64,000 nucleotides of DNA, from contig MU839164.1 of assembly GCA_030685235.1 (NCBI GenBank), positions 1 through 64,000 of the forward strand, read 5' to 3'. Positions within the stretch are counted from its first letter, which is position 1. Every line of letters starts with the position of its first letter. Made by a program: the position numbers and the translations under genes. The notes under the pieces are model-generated. The model did not search any database. It was not told the origin of the DNA and was given only the letters and a program-made list of their open reading frames with translations. The DNA is from Copromyces sp. CBS 386.78 (taxonomy: Eukaryota > Ascomycota > Sordariomycetes > Sordariales > Sordariaceae). Below, in pieces: positions 62,308 through 64,000 of the stretch.

Positions 62308-63596
62308 GTTGGTGTTGGTGACGGTGGGTAACTGTAAACCGCGTTGTTGTTGGTGGTTGTCGTGGTGGTGGTCGTGGTAGAAGGCGGACGGCTAGCTAGT
62401 AATCGTCAAAGCCAAGAAGGGAGCGATGTCGATGCTGGAAAAGTCGATGATGGACCCGATCGGTAACCGAGCGTGACGGGTGCCGTGAATAACAAGGCGC
62501 GCGCGCGCGTGTTCCGTTCGATTCGAATCTCGGCCTTTCTATTGTTTAACCTTTGGTCATGACACGACGCGGTGCTCCCGGATACCACAAAGGGATGTGC
62601 TGGATATTGGAATGTCGAATTTGTGACGGAAACGCGGCGAAGGCGAGAAAGGATGATGATGCGCCGTTATCGATCAAGGTAGAGAGAGGTATAGCTAAAG
62701 TCGTGGAAAATGGAGAGGTCGCAATTGGGATGTTGTACTCCGGTAGACGGGCAGAAGTTGGAGTATGTCGCTGCTGTCTAATCTAGATGTCAAGTCAATG
62801 GAGAAGGCGGGCAACATGCAAAAAGGCAGAAGAAGATGCATTCGTTCTCATGCATTTGCACGAGTGACAATCAATCATTGGATCCTTGTTGACAACAAAA
62901 AATCACCGGTGGTCGCTGCTTGCTGAGGTGGTGCTGGAGTGGTTAGTCTTGGCGTGCTTGTGCTTTGTTGGTCAGTGCTTCAACAGTCTTTACAAGTAGA
63001 GATCTCCACACACCACCACGAGGTGCTGGCAGTCAGGAGGTACGTACCTGAGGTACCTTTTTCTTTCCTTTTGTCCTTCACCTTGTCCTGCTAACTGCGT
63101 CTAACAAACCCTAACACTAACATGCGCTTGGTGTCCAAAGTTCGACTAGGTTCTTGGACATATCTCTCTTTCTTCACCCCTTTGTGAGGCCGCGTTCCTT
63201 ACCTTCTACTCTGTCTCTTTACCGTAAACTCAACCTGACCTCGCTCGGGTGTTGGACATGTTTCCATCTTCGAGTCATCAAGCAATCAAGTGATTGCTCT
63301 AGGTACAAGTGGACACCCAGACAGAGCTTCCAAAAGCCTTGACTGAGTTGACATCTGTTAATGACATTGGCGCCGTTTGAGAGTGACATCATAGGTTGGG
63401 GGCTGTTAAGTTTCATCCCCTGAATCCACTGTTAACCTTAACAGTGACACGCTACGGACATCTTCGGCTCCTCTGTATCAACATATCTCACAACTCCATA
63501 CAAATCATCTACACCACCCACGCTCAGGAGTAGGGGGCATATCAAAGAGTTGATGATTTCCCCCAACCCCTTATTCCGTCCATCAACTTGACAACC
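62308..63596. promoter_or_regulatory. Shared upstream region of Nup133 and the AFG1-like gene
   Basis: 1.29 kb between two divergent starts. It includes a GTTGTTGGTGGTTGTCGTGGTGG-like triplet-rich leader of Nup133 (62,341-62,380), a (GC)6 run at 62,497-62,509, and a perfect inverted repeat at 63,427-63,446. No gene-like frame is seen. Confidence 0.6.
63427..63446. promoter_or_regulatory. Perfect inverted repeat upstream of the AFG1-like gene
   Basis: CACTGTTAA-CC-TTAACAGTG: two 9-bp arms with a 2-bp spacer, about 150 bp before the ATG at 63,597. The symmetry fits a dimeric transcription factor site or a small hairpin. The factor is unknown; the call as regulatory is inference. Confidence 0.45.
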
Positions 63597-64000
63597 ATGA
63601 GTCGCCGCATAGTGACCTCGGTCACCATTACCGACCCACTGGTCAAGTACAACGCCCTCATCGCTACCGGTTCCTGCAGTCCCGATGCCGCCCAACACCG
63701 TCTGGCCCATCACCTGCAAAAGCTCTATGTGCGGTTGAAGGACTACACTCCTTCTCAAGAGTACCAGTCAAGACTCCAGCAGATCACAAAGGCCTTGGAC
63801 TCGGCAAGAAAAGAAGATGCTGAAGATGAAGAGACCCAGCTGGCCGTCCGCAGCCATCCCATCAGGAGGAACCCTCTCTTTGCCAAGTTCTTCAGTAAAG
63901 CAGATGACAGAGACACTTTGGCATTGACTAGGGTCCTTACAAGCCATGAGGCTGCTCTACACATCGATTCCCCCAAAGGTCTTTTTCTCTCAGGCGAGGT
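63597..64000 (+). CDS. afg1: AFG1-like mitochondrial AAA-type ATPase (5' part)
   Basis: An open frame from the ATG at 63,597 runs off the window with 134 codons and two bases and no intron. The product begins MSRRIVTSVTITDPLVKYNAL, followed by DAAQHRLAHHLQKLYVRLKDY, HPIRRNPLFAKFF, DRDTLALTRVLTSHEAALHI and GLFLSGE. This is the order of conserved blocks in the AFG1/LACE1 family up to the point where the Walker A loop should begin, just past base 64,000. AFG1 is a mitochondrial inner-membrane ATPase linked to quality control and turnover of respiratory chain subunits. The Arg-rich start could serve as a short mitochondrial targeting signal. Divergent from Nup133. Confidence 0.9.
   Translation, partial: MSRRIVTSVTITDPLVKYNALIATGSCSPDAAQHRLAHHLQKLYVRLKDYTPSQEYQSRLQQITKALDSARKEDAEDEETQLAVRSHPIRRNPLFAKFFSKADDRDTLALTRVLTSHEAALHIDSPKGLFLSGE

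Noticed and set aside
29329..64000. tRNA or dispersed 5S rRNA genes
   Set aside because: Looked by eye for B-box (GGTTCRANNCC) with a plausible cloverleaf and for 5S-like internal promoter sequence; found none convincing. A covariance-model scan would be needed to exclude them.

Overview
The window is nuclear DNA of a filamentous ascomycete. Neurospora or a close Sordariaceae relative fits best. The genes have short 42-94 nt introns with GTRNGT/AG borders. They include a Zn2Cys6-acetyltransferase fusion, Nup133, SWC4 and a Yck-type casein kinase 1. The first 29 kb carry the scar of repeat-induced point mutation (RIP): extreme TpA richness, retained CpG, and transposon copies that differ by C/T and G/A transitions only. 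No genus can be proven without a search.

Region 1 (1 to about 29.2 kb) is an AT-rich, RIP-mutated block made almost wholly of dead Ty3/Gypsy retrotransposons. Two lie on the minus strand (reverse transcriptase at 96-420, and a larger one at about 5.3-13.5 kb). Two lie on the plus strand (about 16.6-22.15 kb, and a complete one at 22,152-29,323 with 308-bp LTRs and a CCTAC target duplication). Set into this block are GC-richer, unmutated DNA elements of 773 bp (21,002-21,774) and 439 bp (11,102-11,540). Each has long terminal inverted repeats, shared terminal motifs and a perfect 8-bp target-site duplication. A third related end opens the window (1-95). I take these as one non-autonomous DNA transposon (MITE-like) family that arrived after RIP had killed the Gypsy elements. 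This is the most interesting system in the window.

Region 2 (29.3-36.3 kb) has normal base composition but no gene I can support. It is probably the long upstream region of the first gene.

Region 3 (36.3-64 kb) is ordinary euchromatin with seven genes: a Zn2Cys6/hexapeptide-acetyltransferase fusion (+, 36,319-38,592), SWC4/EAF2 of the SWR1 and NuA4 complexes (-, 41,763-43,994), a p24-alpha cargo receptor (+, 44,785-45,684), a small predicted membrane protein (-, 47,210-47,971), a palmitoylated casein kinase 1 (-, 49,960-51,491), nucleoporin Nup133 (-, 57,933-62,307) and the 5' end of an AFG1-like mitochondrial ATPase (+, 63,597 to the window end). SWC4/p24 and Nup133/AFG1 are divergent pairs that share 0.8 and 1.3 kb upstream regions. 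The genes do housekeeping or regulatory jobs in different compartments and do not form a cluster. Long intergenic stretches hold simple repeats, a near-palindrome of about 200 bp at 48.6-48.8 kb, and a perfect 9-bp-arm inverted repeat upstream of the AFG1-like gene.

Intron borders, LTR limits, TIRs and target duplications were read by eye. Domain boundaries in the mutated retroelements are approximate, and family assignments rest on recognition of conserved motifs, not on searches.
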